A stretch of DNA of 64,000 bases from Candidatus Magnetobacterium casense (GTDB lineage: Bacteria; Nitrospirota; Thermodesulfovibrionia; Thermodesulfovibrionales; Magnetobacteriaceae), in NCBI RefSeq assembly GCF_000714715.1, contig NZ_JMFO01000018.1, forward strand, positions 1 to 64,000, written 5' to 3'. A program made the position numbers and the translations under genes. Each line of letters begins with the position of its first letter. Position 1 is the first letter of the stretch. Below the pieces are notes generated by a model, which was given only the letters and a program-made list of their open reading frames with translations, searched no databases and was not told the DNA's origin. This document shows, in pieces, positions 28,247 through 35,973 of the stretch.

Positions 28247-29755
28247 TTATTTGCAGTTTTTATTCAAGATGGGTTTTATTTTTTCAAGGATATCCTGACT
28301 GTTACTGATGCCGCTGATGTCAATCCAGGAGATGTTGTCTTCGGCGTTGAACCATGTAAACTGGCGTTTAGCGTATCTTTTTGTGGCTTTTTTTATTTCT
28401 CCGACGGCCATATCGAGGGTCATCTCACCACGCAGACATGCCAGTAGCTCCTTGTATCCGATGGCCTGAAGTGGTGTACGTGCAAGTGCAAGCTGCGATA
28501 GCACCCTGACCTCCTGCAGCAGCCCACTACGGAGCATTTCATCCACCCGATGCTGGATCATTGCATATAGCTCCTGACGGTTGCGCCTCAGCCCGATCTT
28601 GATAAACCTGTGTGGCAATGGTCTTGTGCCAGTGTGTTGGATAGCCGACATGGGGCTTCCACTCTTGAGGAACACCTCCACGGCACGCACGATGCGTCTT
28701 GTGTCGTGCGGATCGATGCGCCTGCAGGAAACCGGATCAATACGTCCGAGGTATCTCATCAACCAGCCCGGCCTTTTAGACTCAATTGCCGTGAGTCTGT
28801 CTCTGAGTTGCCAATCGGCCTGGGGGGCGTTCACCAGACCGCGTGTCATCGCCCTAAGGTACAACCCCGTGCCACCGACAACAAGCGGAATACAACCACG
28901 TTTATGCAGGTCGTCGATGACGCTCACCGCATCACTGAGATACCTGCCCGTGCTGTAGTCCTCCCAAGGCTCCACCACGTCTATCATGTGATGTTTAACC
29001 GCACGTTGTTGTTCCGCGTCGGGCTTGGCCGTGCCGATATCCATCCCCTTGTAGACCTGCATCGAATCGGCACTGATTATTTCGGTGCCGAGGTACTGTG
29101 CCATCAATATGGCCACACTGCTCTTGCCCACACAGGTTGGGCCAACCAACGCAACTACGGTATGCCGGGGGATTGCCTCTTCAGCCTCCGACAACAATCC
29201 GCTATCCCCCTTGACAGAGTCATCGGGGTGTTCTACACTATAAGCAAGGAACCTGCTTTGGCCCGTGCGCCTCGCACCATCGACCTGAGTTGTTTTATCC
29301 GCGATGGGTGTATTAGTAAGAGGGACCAACTGCTCAGGGCTGGTCGAAAGGAATGTGCTCCTTTCCCAAAGTAGCTTCTTTCTGACAAGGTTGCTATTAT
29401 TCATAATAAAGGCAGTTACTACCCCATAATAATTACCATGCACCTCACGCCTTAACGCTGTAACGGAAACACGGCATAGTCCGTTTGTTTTTACCAGCAA
29501 TAATCTGCTTTTACCATTATCACGTACCTGCGTAAAATTTTTCGTAATATCTTCAACAAAGGTTATGACGTTGGGGTATCCGGCTTTTCTAATCTCTTGT
29601 CCGTGTCTCTGTGCTATGTGTATCTCGCCGTAGCCATCATTGCCCCTTTGCAGTCTTATCGGTGCAGCCAGGCAATTAATCTGTCCTGCCAATTCCTCAT
29701 CAATGTATCCAAAATCAAAGGAACCATCGCCGGCCTCAACGAAATTCACTGTCAT
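28247..29755 (-). CDS. miaA: tRNA dimethylallyltransferase MiaA with an in-frame N-terminal PBECR-type nuclease module
   Basis: 502 residues. MiaA itself spans about 195-502: [20 protein letters not shown] (P-loop), [53 protein letters not shown], and [11 protein letters not shown] at the end. It adds dimethylallyl to A37 of tRNAs reading U-starting codons. Residues 1-183 are a separate module: [56 protein letters not shown] and KKLLWERS, resembling barnase/colicin-E5/RelE-like domains of phage proteins. TTG codons at 29197 and 29194 could start a normal-length MiaA of about 315 residues. Whether the fusion is translated whole is unknown. Confidence 0.88.
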   Translation of the reverse strand: MTVNFVEAGDGSFDFGYIDEELAGQINCLAAPIRLQRGNDGYGEIHIAQRHGQEIRKAGYPNVITFVEDITKNFTQVRDNGKSRLLLVKTNGLCRVSVTALRREVHGNYYGVVTAFIMNNSNLVRKKLLWERSTFLSTSPEQLVPLTNTPIADKTTQVDGARRTGQSRFLAYSVEHPDDSVKGDSGLLSEAEEAIPRHTVVALVGPTCVGKSSVAILMAQYLGTEIISADSMQVYKGMDIGTAKPDAEQQRAVKHHMIDVVEPWEDYSTGRYLSDAVSVIDDLHKRGCIPLVVGGTGLYLRAMTRGLVNAPQADWQLRDRLTAIESKRPGWLMRYLGRIDPVSCRRIDPHDTRRIVRAVEVFLKSGSPMSAIQHTGTRPLPHRFIKIGLRRNRQELYAMIQHRVDEMLRSGLLQEVRVLSQLALARTPLQAIGYKELLACLRGEMTLDMAVGEIKKATKRYAKRQFTWFNAEDNISWIDISGISNSQDILEKIKPILNKNCK

Positions 29756-29946
29756 CGCCGCCTTTGCCCCTTGACAGGTTCATCGGGGTGTTCTACAATA
29801 AAGATAGAAGAACTGCTTTGGCCCGTGCGTCTAGCGTTGTTCACCTGAGTTGTAGCGTTTGGAACATCGTTTACTAGTGGGGCCAACTGCTCAGGGCTGG
29901 TCGAAAGGGATTCGCTCCTTTCCCAAAGTAGTTTCTTTTTATCCAC
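29752..29946 (-). pseudogene. C-terminal fragment of a PBECR-type module
   Basis: A 64-codon frame containing only the tail of the module: [45 protein letters not shown]. It lacks the nuclease-like core. Its stop overlaps the start of the next module (ATGA), so the two units are in tandem. The tail is very similar to residues 125-183 of the MiaA fusion protein. Confidence 0.7.
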
Positions 29947-30032
29947 ATAATCAGTAGTTCATTGCAATTATATCCTTCATTGCTTAAAATTATACAATGT
30001 GCTCTCTGCCTAACTCTATGTTGTTTACTACT

Positions 30033-30154
30033 GAGCCTCTTGCAAAAGTACATGTTATGTAAAATATAGCAAAAAGCTCATTTTGTAAGTGGCTGATATT
30101 AAATGATATTTTGGGGGCACTATAATTGCTTGATTTGAGATTTGCAAGAGGCTC
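30033..30154 (+). mobile_element. MITE copy 3
   Basis: 122 bp, identical to copy 2; 14-bp inverted ends GAGCCTCTTGCAAA; 4-bp duplication TACT at 30029-30032 and 30155-30158. It is intergenic, between the nuclease-module fragment and the broken protease gene. The flanks at 29947-30032 and 30155-30270 hold no recognisable gene. Confidence 0.93.
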
Positions 30155-30270
30155 TACTTCTATTAATTCTTCTCAATAAACTTATTGTCTCCCGAGTTAA
30201 ACCTTTAATAAATCTCATGATAAAAATGCACTCCTTATCGTCGTATATAAACTTCATCCCATATTATATT

Positions 30271-31314
30271 TTATATAAAAACTTTTGTCCAGGTACTTAT
30301 ATCAACCTCAAGTGGGCGTTGCCCTCTAACAGCATCAATAACATTCTCCCACGAACCTGGGTTTATATAAGAAACGCTTTTAAGAGCATGGTGATATCCT
30401 CTTTCTATGAAATAACTGTATAAGCCATCACGATAATACTTTGATAACGTCCCAGCTTCTCTACAACCAGATGCATCACGGTCTCCCGCTTCAACAGTTT
30501 TCATGAGATACCTGAAACGATCAATCGTATAACGCACGTCATTGTCTTGGTAGTTAGTGTTGTTGTTATCTGAAGGATTTCCTACTAAATTAGGAAAACC
30601 GTTTCTGTCCCAGTATTCTGCAATAATTGTAAATGCAACAGGAACACAACCTGAGTAATTTCTAATATTTGATTTATATGTGCCATAGTCCGTATTACAT
30701 GTATATGGCCAAACAGAAAGGCAGCTTGGGGGAGTGTCAAAACACTTATATGGCCAAAAAGGAAGGCAATAATGAGAACCAAGAGGAACCCAAGTATTCT
30801 CCCATTCTCTGCACTCCTGATTATAATCGGATAACCAACTCACTATGTGATTTTGCTCCCTACTACTTAACTGCTCTGTTTCTTTTCGAAAGCCTTTTAT
30901 TGCACCTGAGCTAACCTCATGGAAAAACTCCTTGGAATATTCCTGTTTGATTAGGGCATTGCGAAAATCTTCCTTCGTCTGATCATCTGCAGATTTTATT
31001 TCAAAATTCACAGGCATTACCGACTGTCCTTTTCCAAAACTCACACTCGATGGAAGTGGCATTAGACTGAGTATATACCAACCATTCTCTTGTTTTACAT
31101 CAGTCAACCTATCAGAATAACCGTTAAACTTAAATCCTATGGCATAGTGTATATGCGAAAGCATAAAGCGCCTGTCAGCCACACTTAATCCTTCTTTTTC
31201 TATCTCTCCCTTCAGAACATCGTTATAAAACGTCTTAAGTTGACTGACGGTAGAAGGTCCAGACGGTGAAAACGATTGTATTACACCTGAGTTCTTGTTG
31301 GCGTAAACCATCAC
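30271..31314 (-). CDS. Cysteine-protease-like (C39/papain-like) protein, frameshifted and probably truncated
   Basis: 347-residue frame whose C-terminal half contains NYSGCVPVAFTIIAEYWDRNG, the nucleophile-Cys motif (GCVPxA...YW) of C39-like and C10-like secreted peptidases. The N-terminal part (SVADRRFMLSHIHYAIGFKFNGY and following) looks like a pro-region. The protein ends at RGQRPLEVDISTWTKVFI without the catalytic His/Asp segment usually found after this point. Its signal peptide is in another frame (31311-31586). Probably a decaying gene. Family assignment is tentative. Confidence 0.55.
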   Translation of the reverse strand: MMVYANKNSGVIQSFSPSGPSTVSQLKTFYNDVLKGEIEKEGLSVADRRFMLSHIHYAIGFKFNGYSDRLTDVKQENGWYILSLMPLPSSVSFGKGQSVMPVNFEIKSADDQTKEDFRNALIKQEYSKEFFHEVSSGAIKGFRKETEQLSSREQNHIVSWLSDYNQECREWENTWVPLGSHYCLPFWPYKCFDTPPSCLSVWPYTCNTDYGTYKSNIRNYSGCVPVAFTIIAEYWDRNGFPNLVGNPSDNNNTNYQDNDVRYTIDRFRYLMKTVEAGDRDASGCREAGTLSKYYRDGLYSYFIERGYHHALKSVSYINPGSWENVIDAVRGQRPLEVDISTWTKVFI

Positions 31315-31586
31315 ATAACCAGCATCCTCCCCTTTAGCAGACTTAACACTTCATAGGCTATCACCACGTCGTTAGAGCTGTAAAACGGTTGCACGTCCAA
31401 AACTGAAGCACCGTTCCAATCTTCATAGCCTTCTTTAGCCTCCTTAGATTTTATGAATCCCTCGGCTATCTTTACCGCATCATCTGAACTGATCAACGCC
31501 GACGTTGTGGCACTATATGCGCCCTGTGGCACCAGTGTCAGCAGCAATGATATCAACAATATCCATTTTCTTGTATTGCTTAACAT
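31311..31586 (-). CDS. Signal-peptide and pro-region start of the same protease, out of frame
   Basis: The ATG at 31586 is preceded by GGGAG. A clear signal peptide WILLISLLLTLVPQGAYS with an A-x-A-like cleavage site is followed by SSDDAVKIAEGFIKSKEAKEGYEDW and YEVLSL. The frame then stops after LLKGRMLVM, while the next frame reads GEDAGYVMVYANKN, the natural continuation. The shift is around 31325-31335, near an AAAGGGG run. One indel separates export signal from enzyme. Confidence 0.6.
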   Translation of the reverse strand: MLSNTRKWILLISLLLTLVPQGAYSATTSALISSDDAVKIAEGFIKSKEAKEGYEDWNGASVLDVQPFYSSNDVVIAYEVLSLLKGRMLVM

Positions 31587-31862
31587 ACAGATATCTCCCA
31601 CAGATTTAATCTAACATCATATAGCCTGTAAAACAGGTCTATATCAAAGATAATCACTTGCTCTTTGCGCAAAGCGGCCATAGTCAGGAGAATACGAAAA
31701 GACTCAAAAACGACAAAACCCACCCCTGCCTGGATGTCAACCTAAGAGACATAAAGCTGGCGGCAGTGTTGAGGTTAGTACAAAGAGAGCTACTGAGGGT
31801 GGTGTTGCTCGTTAAAAAATGAAATTGGTGTTGACAAAATAAGCTAGATGGATTAGACTTAG

Positions 31863-31966
31863 TTGTGACTTGTGACTTGTGACTTGTGACTTGTGACTTG
31901 TGACTTGTGACTTGTGACTTGTGACTTGTGACTTGTGACTTGTGACTTGTGACTTGTGACTTGTGA
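31863..31966. repeat. 7-bp minisatellite (TTGTGAC)n, about 15 units
   Basis: About 104 bp of uninterrupted TTGTGAC units on the plus strand. The units look perfect, so copy number is likely to vary through slippage. No gene clearly depends on it. Confidence 0.95.
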
Positions 31967-32274
31967 GAAATCTTCCCGACTCTGATAAGCCGGTGTAGTT
32001 TTATAGTCATTTTGGACCATTGGACCAATAGATAGGCGCCCGACGGGTTTGGTTTAGTCATATACCCTTCAAAGGCTAAACTTGCAACGTCAAGCTCTGA
32101 AGTGCCGTACACATCAGTATATTGTCGTATTTGCAATATTGATAGAAACATTATACAAAATTTTAAAAATATCCTTTATCATTTGTCAATAGCGAGTGCA
32201 TAAATTTTTGTGGCGAGACAAAATGTCTAATTCCTCGCAAAGCGGTATATAGTCTATAAGAAGCAATCGCAGGG

Positions 32275-32320
32275 AGCATGGGGGTCAGCGCCCCCGCCCC
32301 TTTCTTTATCTCTTACGGTC
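32275..32320. repeat. Modular GC-rich palindromic element, copy 3 (short)
   Basis: Contains GGGGGTCAGCGCCCCCGCCC followed by CTTTCTTTATC: the first and last modules of the element joined, the central part missing. Confidence 0.7.
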
Positions 32321-32553
32321 AAATGCGATTGCCCTGTTCTGTCATAGCTGCTGCCTGTCTTGTGGACGGATAATATTTTGAGAAATTTATTCCTTGCACA
32401 ATAGGAAAATGTTGCCGCTATGGCGGTACAATTTTAAGCAGATATGTATATAGTATCCTCAGTTTAAGGTCTGGCATGGTAGTTGCAACTCCCTATACCA
32501 AAGATTAAATCAGTCAAAAACAAAAAACTTAATGGAATATATAGGAGGTCACA

Positions 32554-33870
32554 ATGGTAGGGTTAAACGGATTAAACAGTACGGCAATAAGGCAACAGCT
32601 TTTAAACAGGGCAAGCAGTTTGGCATCGTTAAAGGAATCTTCAACGAGTAATGGCACCGATACTTCCAACAAGTCGGATTCGGTAAGCATCAGCTCAAAG
32701 TTGTCTGAACTCAAGAGTAGTCTGAGTTCACAAGAGTCAAGCAGCAGCAGTAGCAACAGTGATGATGCTGTAAGCACCACCGATACTGGTTTATCACTGA
32801 AGGAATCCGGGTTAACGGCAGCAGTATTTAACAAGGCCGACATAAATGGCGATGACAAGGTTGATAGTGTTGAATCACGACTCTATAAGCTTGGACAATA
32901 TGCAAAGACGGTAAGCAGTCTCAACTCCTCCACGGGTACCTCAAGCACAAGCAACTCAAGCTCCGGCAGTTCAAGCACGAGCAATTCAAGCAGCAGTTCC
33001 TCTGATGATTCCGATAGTTCTGCAAGCAGCAATAGCGCTGCCAGTGGGACTGGATTAATAAAAGACCTCGATAAAGATGGTGATGGTTCCCTGACATTAA
33101 AGGAGAGTGGTTTGAAATCGGACGAATTTAACAAGATAGACGTCAACGGTGATAGTCTGTTGAGTTCCTCTGAGCTAAAGGCTGCCTACTACATGCGTGA
33201 GGCTGAAACTTCTTCGCAGTTTATAATCGACAAGATGGACACCGATGGTGACGGGAAGTTGTCTGCCGAGGAGACTGGCATGTCATCCAGTGTGTTTGCA
33301 TCCTATGACAAGAATTCAGATGGCTATCTGAGCCTTGACGAGTTAGTAGCTGCCAATCCGCTTGTAAAGCTCGTAGAGAAGCTGCTTGGTACAAACTCAT
33401 CGGCAAGCTCATCCTCGTCTGACAACAGTGGTAGCAGTAGTAGCGATAATTCATCATCCGGGACGTCAAGCAGCGCATCGGCTTCAACTGTAAGCTCGGC
33501 GGCATCCACTGCCAAGAGCCTGTTAAACGCATCCACCTCATCATCCGGGACGTCAAGCAGCGCATCGGCTTCAACCGTAAGTTCGGCGGCATCCACTGCC
33601 AAGAGCCTGTTAAACGCATCCACCTCATCATCTGAGACGTCAAGCAGTGCATCGGCTTCAACCGTAAGTTCGGCGGCATCCACTGCCAAGAGCCTGTTAA
33701 ACACATCCGGGACGTCAAGCAGCTCATCGTCAGCGGCAGAGTCAATCACTGCCAGTTCGACATCGTCTGCTATACAAAAATTGCTCGACTCGTTTAAGTC
33801 AAACAGCTCCTCTGCCTCATCCAGTGCAGGATCAAAGAGCGTCAAGAGTCTGGTAAATATCACAGCATGA
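32554..33870 (+). CDS. Ser-rich EF-hand calcium-binding protein with internal repeats
   Basis: 438 residues, very rich in Ser, Thr, Ala and Asp. Five EF-hand-type loops are visible: DINGDDKVDSVE, DKDGDGSLTLKE, DVNGDSLLSSSE, DTDGDGKLSAEE and DKNSDGYLSLDE, in two groups separated by a poly-Ser linker. The C-terminal third contains three 29-residue repeats (SGTSSSASASTVSSAAS, TAKSLLNAS). There is no signal peptide or transmembrane helix; the start MVGLNGLNSTAIRQQLLNRAS may be an export signal for another route or a cytoplasmic N-terminus. Calcium binding is predicted; the function is unknown. AGGAGG precedes the start. Confidence 0.85.
   Translation: MVGLNGLNSTAIRQQLLNRASSLASLKESSTSNGTDTSNKSDSVSISSKLSELKSSLSSQESSSSSSNSDDAVSTTDTGLSLKESGLTAAVFNKADINGDDKVDSVESRLYKLGQYAKTVSSLNSSTGTSSTSNSSSGSSSTSNSSSSSSDDSDSSASSNSAASGTGLIKDLDKDGDGSLTLKESGLKSDEFNKIDVNGDSLLSSSELKAAYYMREAETSSQFIIDKMDTDGDGKLSAEETGMSSSVFASYDKNSDGYLSLDELVAANPLVKLVEKLLGTNSSASSSSSDNSGSSSSDNSSSGTSSSASASTVSSAASTAKSLLNASTSSSGTSSSASASTVSSAASTAKSLLNASTSSSETSSSASASTVSSAASTAKSLLNTSGTSSSSSSAAESITASSTSSAIQKLLDSFKSNSSSASSSAGSKSVKSLVNITA
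33451..33711 (+). repeat. 87-bp in-frame tandem repeat, three units
   Basis: Units start at 33451, 33538 and 33625 (TCATCATCCG or TCATCATCTG), an exact period of 87 bp = 29 codons. They differ at only a few bases, so the expansion is recent and keeps the reading frame. Confidence 0.95.
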
Positions 33871-33885
33871 TAATGGTATACATGT

Positions 33886-33918
33886 AATAATGGGTGGTGG
33901 CTGATATCACCCATTATT
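33886..33918. terminator. Probable bidirectional terminator
   Basis: An 11-bp stem AATAATGGGTG/CACCCATTATT with an 11-base loop between the convergent EF-hand and glycosyltransferase genes. It overlaps the glycosyltransferase stop by two bases. The U-tract is weak on both sides. Confidence 0.55.
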
Positions 33919-34879
33919 ATAGCCCCCTTATAAGGTAGTATATCACCCCACATCCTATAGAGATGGCCCTGAGGGCAAGATAAAAGATCGATAAAAGCCC
34001 AACGGGTCTGTCCATGGAAAAAGCAAATCTGATAAACCCCAGTGTCGAAACCGCATAGACTACAGTCAAGACCCCGGAGATATACAACACTGGTCCGTAC
34101 ACCGGGGCAATGGCCAGCGACAACAGCAAGGCAAACACCGTCAATATCTGCAGCTTAAGACTCTGTGGCGTGTATGAATCCCTGAGCATCTTCTGCGGGT
34201 AGCGCTTGTATACGATCATCCGCCAGTAGCCACGCCAAAACTTCTGTCGTGCGTACTTCAGTACAGAGGCGGGGTGGTTTAGGTGATATACGACGGCGTT
34301 TGGGTTAAAGACCATCTTGTAACCTGCGGCAGAGAGTCTGTATGACAGTTCGGTGTCTTCGTTGTTGGCACATGGAAAGCCCTCATCAAAGCCGCCAATG
34401 GCCTCAAAGACATCCCTCCTGATGGCCGCACAATAGGTATCTACCATGTCTATGTATTGGGCATTCTTCAGAAGTTCGTAGCGTTCTTCAAACTCAACCT
34501 GCGCAAACCTCGACGTCAGTGAGCGTTGTGCGTTTCTGTAGACCCCTTTGGCAGCGATGACATCCGGACAATCAAGAGTCCGTACCATTTCTTGTATCCA
34601 CGCCTGGTCACAAACGCAGTCTGAATCTGTAAAGAGCAGGATATCGCCTGATGCATGTCTGGCGCCGAGATTCCTTGCCGATGCTGGTCCCCTGTTAGGC
34701 TGTTGGTAGAGCTTAATCGGCAATCCCTCCATGACCTCAACCGTTGCATCCTCAGAGCCATCGTCTACGACTATTACTTCGTAGTCGTTGCGGTCAAAGG
34801 TTTGCCCAAACAGCCCATCCATACACCTGCCTATGGTGGCTGCAGCATTGTAGGCAGGTACAATAACCGATACCCTCAT
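33917..34879 (-). CDS. Family 2 glycosyltransferase, membrane-associated
   Basis: 320 residues. GT-A domain: VSVIVPAYNAAATIGRCMDGL, VIVVDDGSEDATVEV, RGPASARNLGARHASGDILLFTDSDC (DxD metal site), GGFDEGFPCANNEDTELSYRL (ED acceptor motif). About 80 C-terminal residues form hydrophobic helices (ILTVFALLLSLAIAPVYGPVLY and others), anchoring the enzyme in the inner membrane. It probably transfers an activated sugar in envelope polysaccharide synthesis; the substrate is unknown. Two tRNA genes lie just upstream. Confidence 0.92.
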   Translation of the reverse strand: MRVSVIVPAYNAAATIGRCMDGLFGQTFDRNDYEVIVVDDGSEDATVEVMEGLPIKLYQQPNRGPASARNLGARHASGDILLFTDSDCVCDQAWIQEMVRTLDCPDVIAAKGVYRNAQRSLTSRFAQVEFEERYELLKNAQYIDMVDTYCAAIRRDVFEAIGGFDEGFPCANNEDTELSYRLSAAGYKMVFNPNAVVYHLNHPASVLKYARQKFWRGYWRMIVYKRYPQKMLRDSYTPQSLKLQILTVFALLLSLAIAPVYGPVLYISGVLTVVYAVSTLGFIRFAFSMDRPVGLLSIFYLALRAISIGCGVIYYLIRGL

Positions 34880-34933
34880 TGTTGTGCCTTGCTTTGCATG
34901 GTTTGATGTGTTAGTACAACAGGGTTTTAAGAG

Positions 34934-35010
<77 letters not shown>

Positions 35011-35025
35011 TCGGAATAACGTAAT

Positions 35026-35103
35026 TGGTCGGGGCAAGAGGATTTGAACCTCCGACCCCCTGCTCCCAAGGCAGGTGCGCTATCCAGGCTGCGCTATGCC
35101 CCG
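35026..35103 (-). tRNA. tRNA-Pro (UGG)
   Basis: Minus-strand cloverleaf: acceptor CGGGGCA pairs with TGCCCCG, D-arm GCGCAGCCTGGATAGCGC, anticodon loop CTTGGGA (anticodon TGG), T-loop GGTTCAAATCC, encoded CCA. It precedes tRNA-Arg by 15 bp, so both are probably co-transcribed. Confidence 0.96.
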
Positions 35104-35215
35104 ATCATGATACCTGATAACCATCTATAGTTAGTAGTATACTATACACACATGGCAAATGTCAACAATCCCAATTGCCTCATCTAAAACCTATACGAAA
35201 TTATAATAAACCTCA

Positions 35216-35459
35216 GAGCCTCTTGCAAAACTCCTAAAATTTAATGATATTTTAGCCCTCCCTATGATAAAATAAATCTCGTAAAAACATCTTAAATCAT
35301 AAGGAAAGCATATGTTAATAGAGAGTATATCATGGCTATTACGAAAAGTGCAACGACTATTGTTCCCAGAGCTTGAAGAGATTTGTACCGACCCCATAAC
35401 TGAAAAGCAAAAGCATTTAATTACAATCCTGGAGATAGTTCAAATAGAAAAGTATATGT
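35216..35459 (+). mobile_element. Left-end remnant of an IS5-like insertion sequence
   Basis: Begins with GAGCCTCTTGCAAA, identical to the MITE ends, followed by a sub-terminal TTTAATGATATTTT that also resembles MITE interior sequence. About 95 bp further a transposase start follows (see the chimeric frame at 35312). No right end is found; the element stops near 35459. It is the likely source family of the MITEs. The IS5-like assignment is from the N-terminal pattern only. Confidence 0.65.
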
Positions 35460-35602
35460 GGTGGGTAGATAATCAATGTAAAGGCATGCTCTGGCAGGAT
35501 GGCTCAACCGGCGACGTGTACATCTGGTTTATGGACGGCACGACGATTAACTCCGGAGGCTACGCTGATCAGGGCGTGCCAAGCGACTGGAGTATCTACT
35601 AA
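35312..35602 (+). pseudogene. Chimeric frame: transposase N-terminus fused to an FG-GAP/VCBS-like fragment
   Basis: Residues 1-49 (MLIESISWLLRKVQRLLF, PELEEICTDPITEKQKHL, ILEIVQIEKY) match the N-terminus of IS5/IS1182-like transposases. From about residue 50 the sequence switches to KGMLWQDGSTGDVYIWFMDG, TTINSGG and GVPSDWSIY, which look like one blade of an FG-GAP/VCBS repeat protein. The fusion is probably the scar of an insertion followed by deletion that removed most of both genes. AAGGAAAG precedes the ATG, so translation is possible. Confidence 0.6.
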
Positions 35603-35620
35603 CAAAGCAAAGAAATAGAG

Positions 35621-35790
35621 AAGAGGGGGGCGGCGGAGCTTCTTTTCCGCTCCAGGGGGTGAGGCACCCCTGCCATAAAAGTCGCACCTGACCCTCCTCA
35701 GACCTCCCCCGCAAGGGGAGGGGCGAGGCGCAATCTTGTCGCAGCGGGTCGCACCCGCCCCGGGCACGAAGAAGTCCCCTTGACCCCATT
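35621..35790. repeat. Modular GC-rich palindromic element, copy 4 (longest)
   Basis: About 170 bp, reverse orientation: GGGGGGCGGCGGAGC, then TCCAGGGGGTGAGGCACCCC, CCTCCTCAGACCTCCCCC, GCAAGGGGAGGGGCGAGGCG, and finally GAAGAAGTCCCCTTGACCCC. It has all modules plus extra palindromes not in other copies. It fills most of the interval 35603-35973; the remaining 180 bp before the DUF401 gene shows nothing recognisable. Confidence 0.8.
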
Positions 35791-35973
35791 ATTTCACACT
35801 CAATTATCATGCATGAAAAAAAACTGTGTCATTTCAGTATATACCTCTGGATAAACTATCAAGGCAAGCAAGCGAGTGAGGTTGTACCACTTGCAGATAT
35901 CAGGACAAAAACGTTATCCTAAACGTATGGATGAGATTAACCATATGGCCTGTTGGCAGGACACTAAGTCTGC

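Larger units (their letters stand above)
31602..32553. other. Gene-poor accessory interval
   Basis: About 950 bp without a convincing gene. It contains a small hairpin at 31619-31644 (ATATAG/CTATAT with CCTGT/ACAGG), the 7-bp minisatellite at 31863-31966, and a GC-rich element at 32275. A 155-codon minus-strand frame (31684-32151) spans the minisatellite, but its sequence is mostly repeat translation, so I do not call it. The last 80 bp before 32554 should hold the promoter of the EF-hand gene; GGAGG lies just upstream of its ATG. Confidence 0.6.

Noticed and set aside
31684-32151. 155-codon minus-strand frame containing SHKSQVT repeats.
   Set aside because: The repeats are translation of the 7-bp minisatellite, and the flanking residues do not resemble a protein I recognise.
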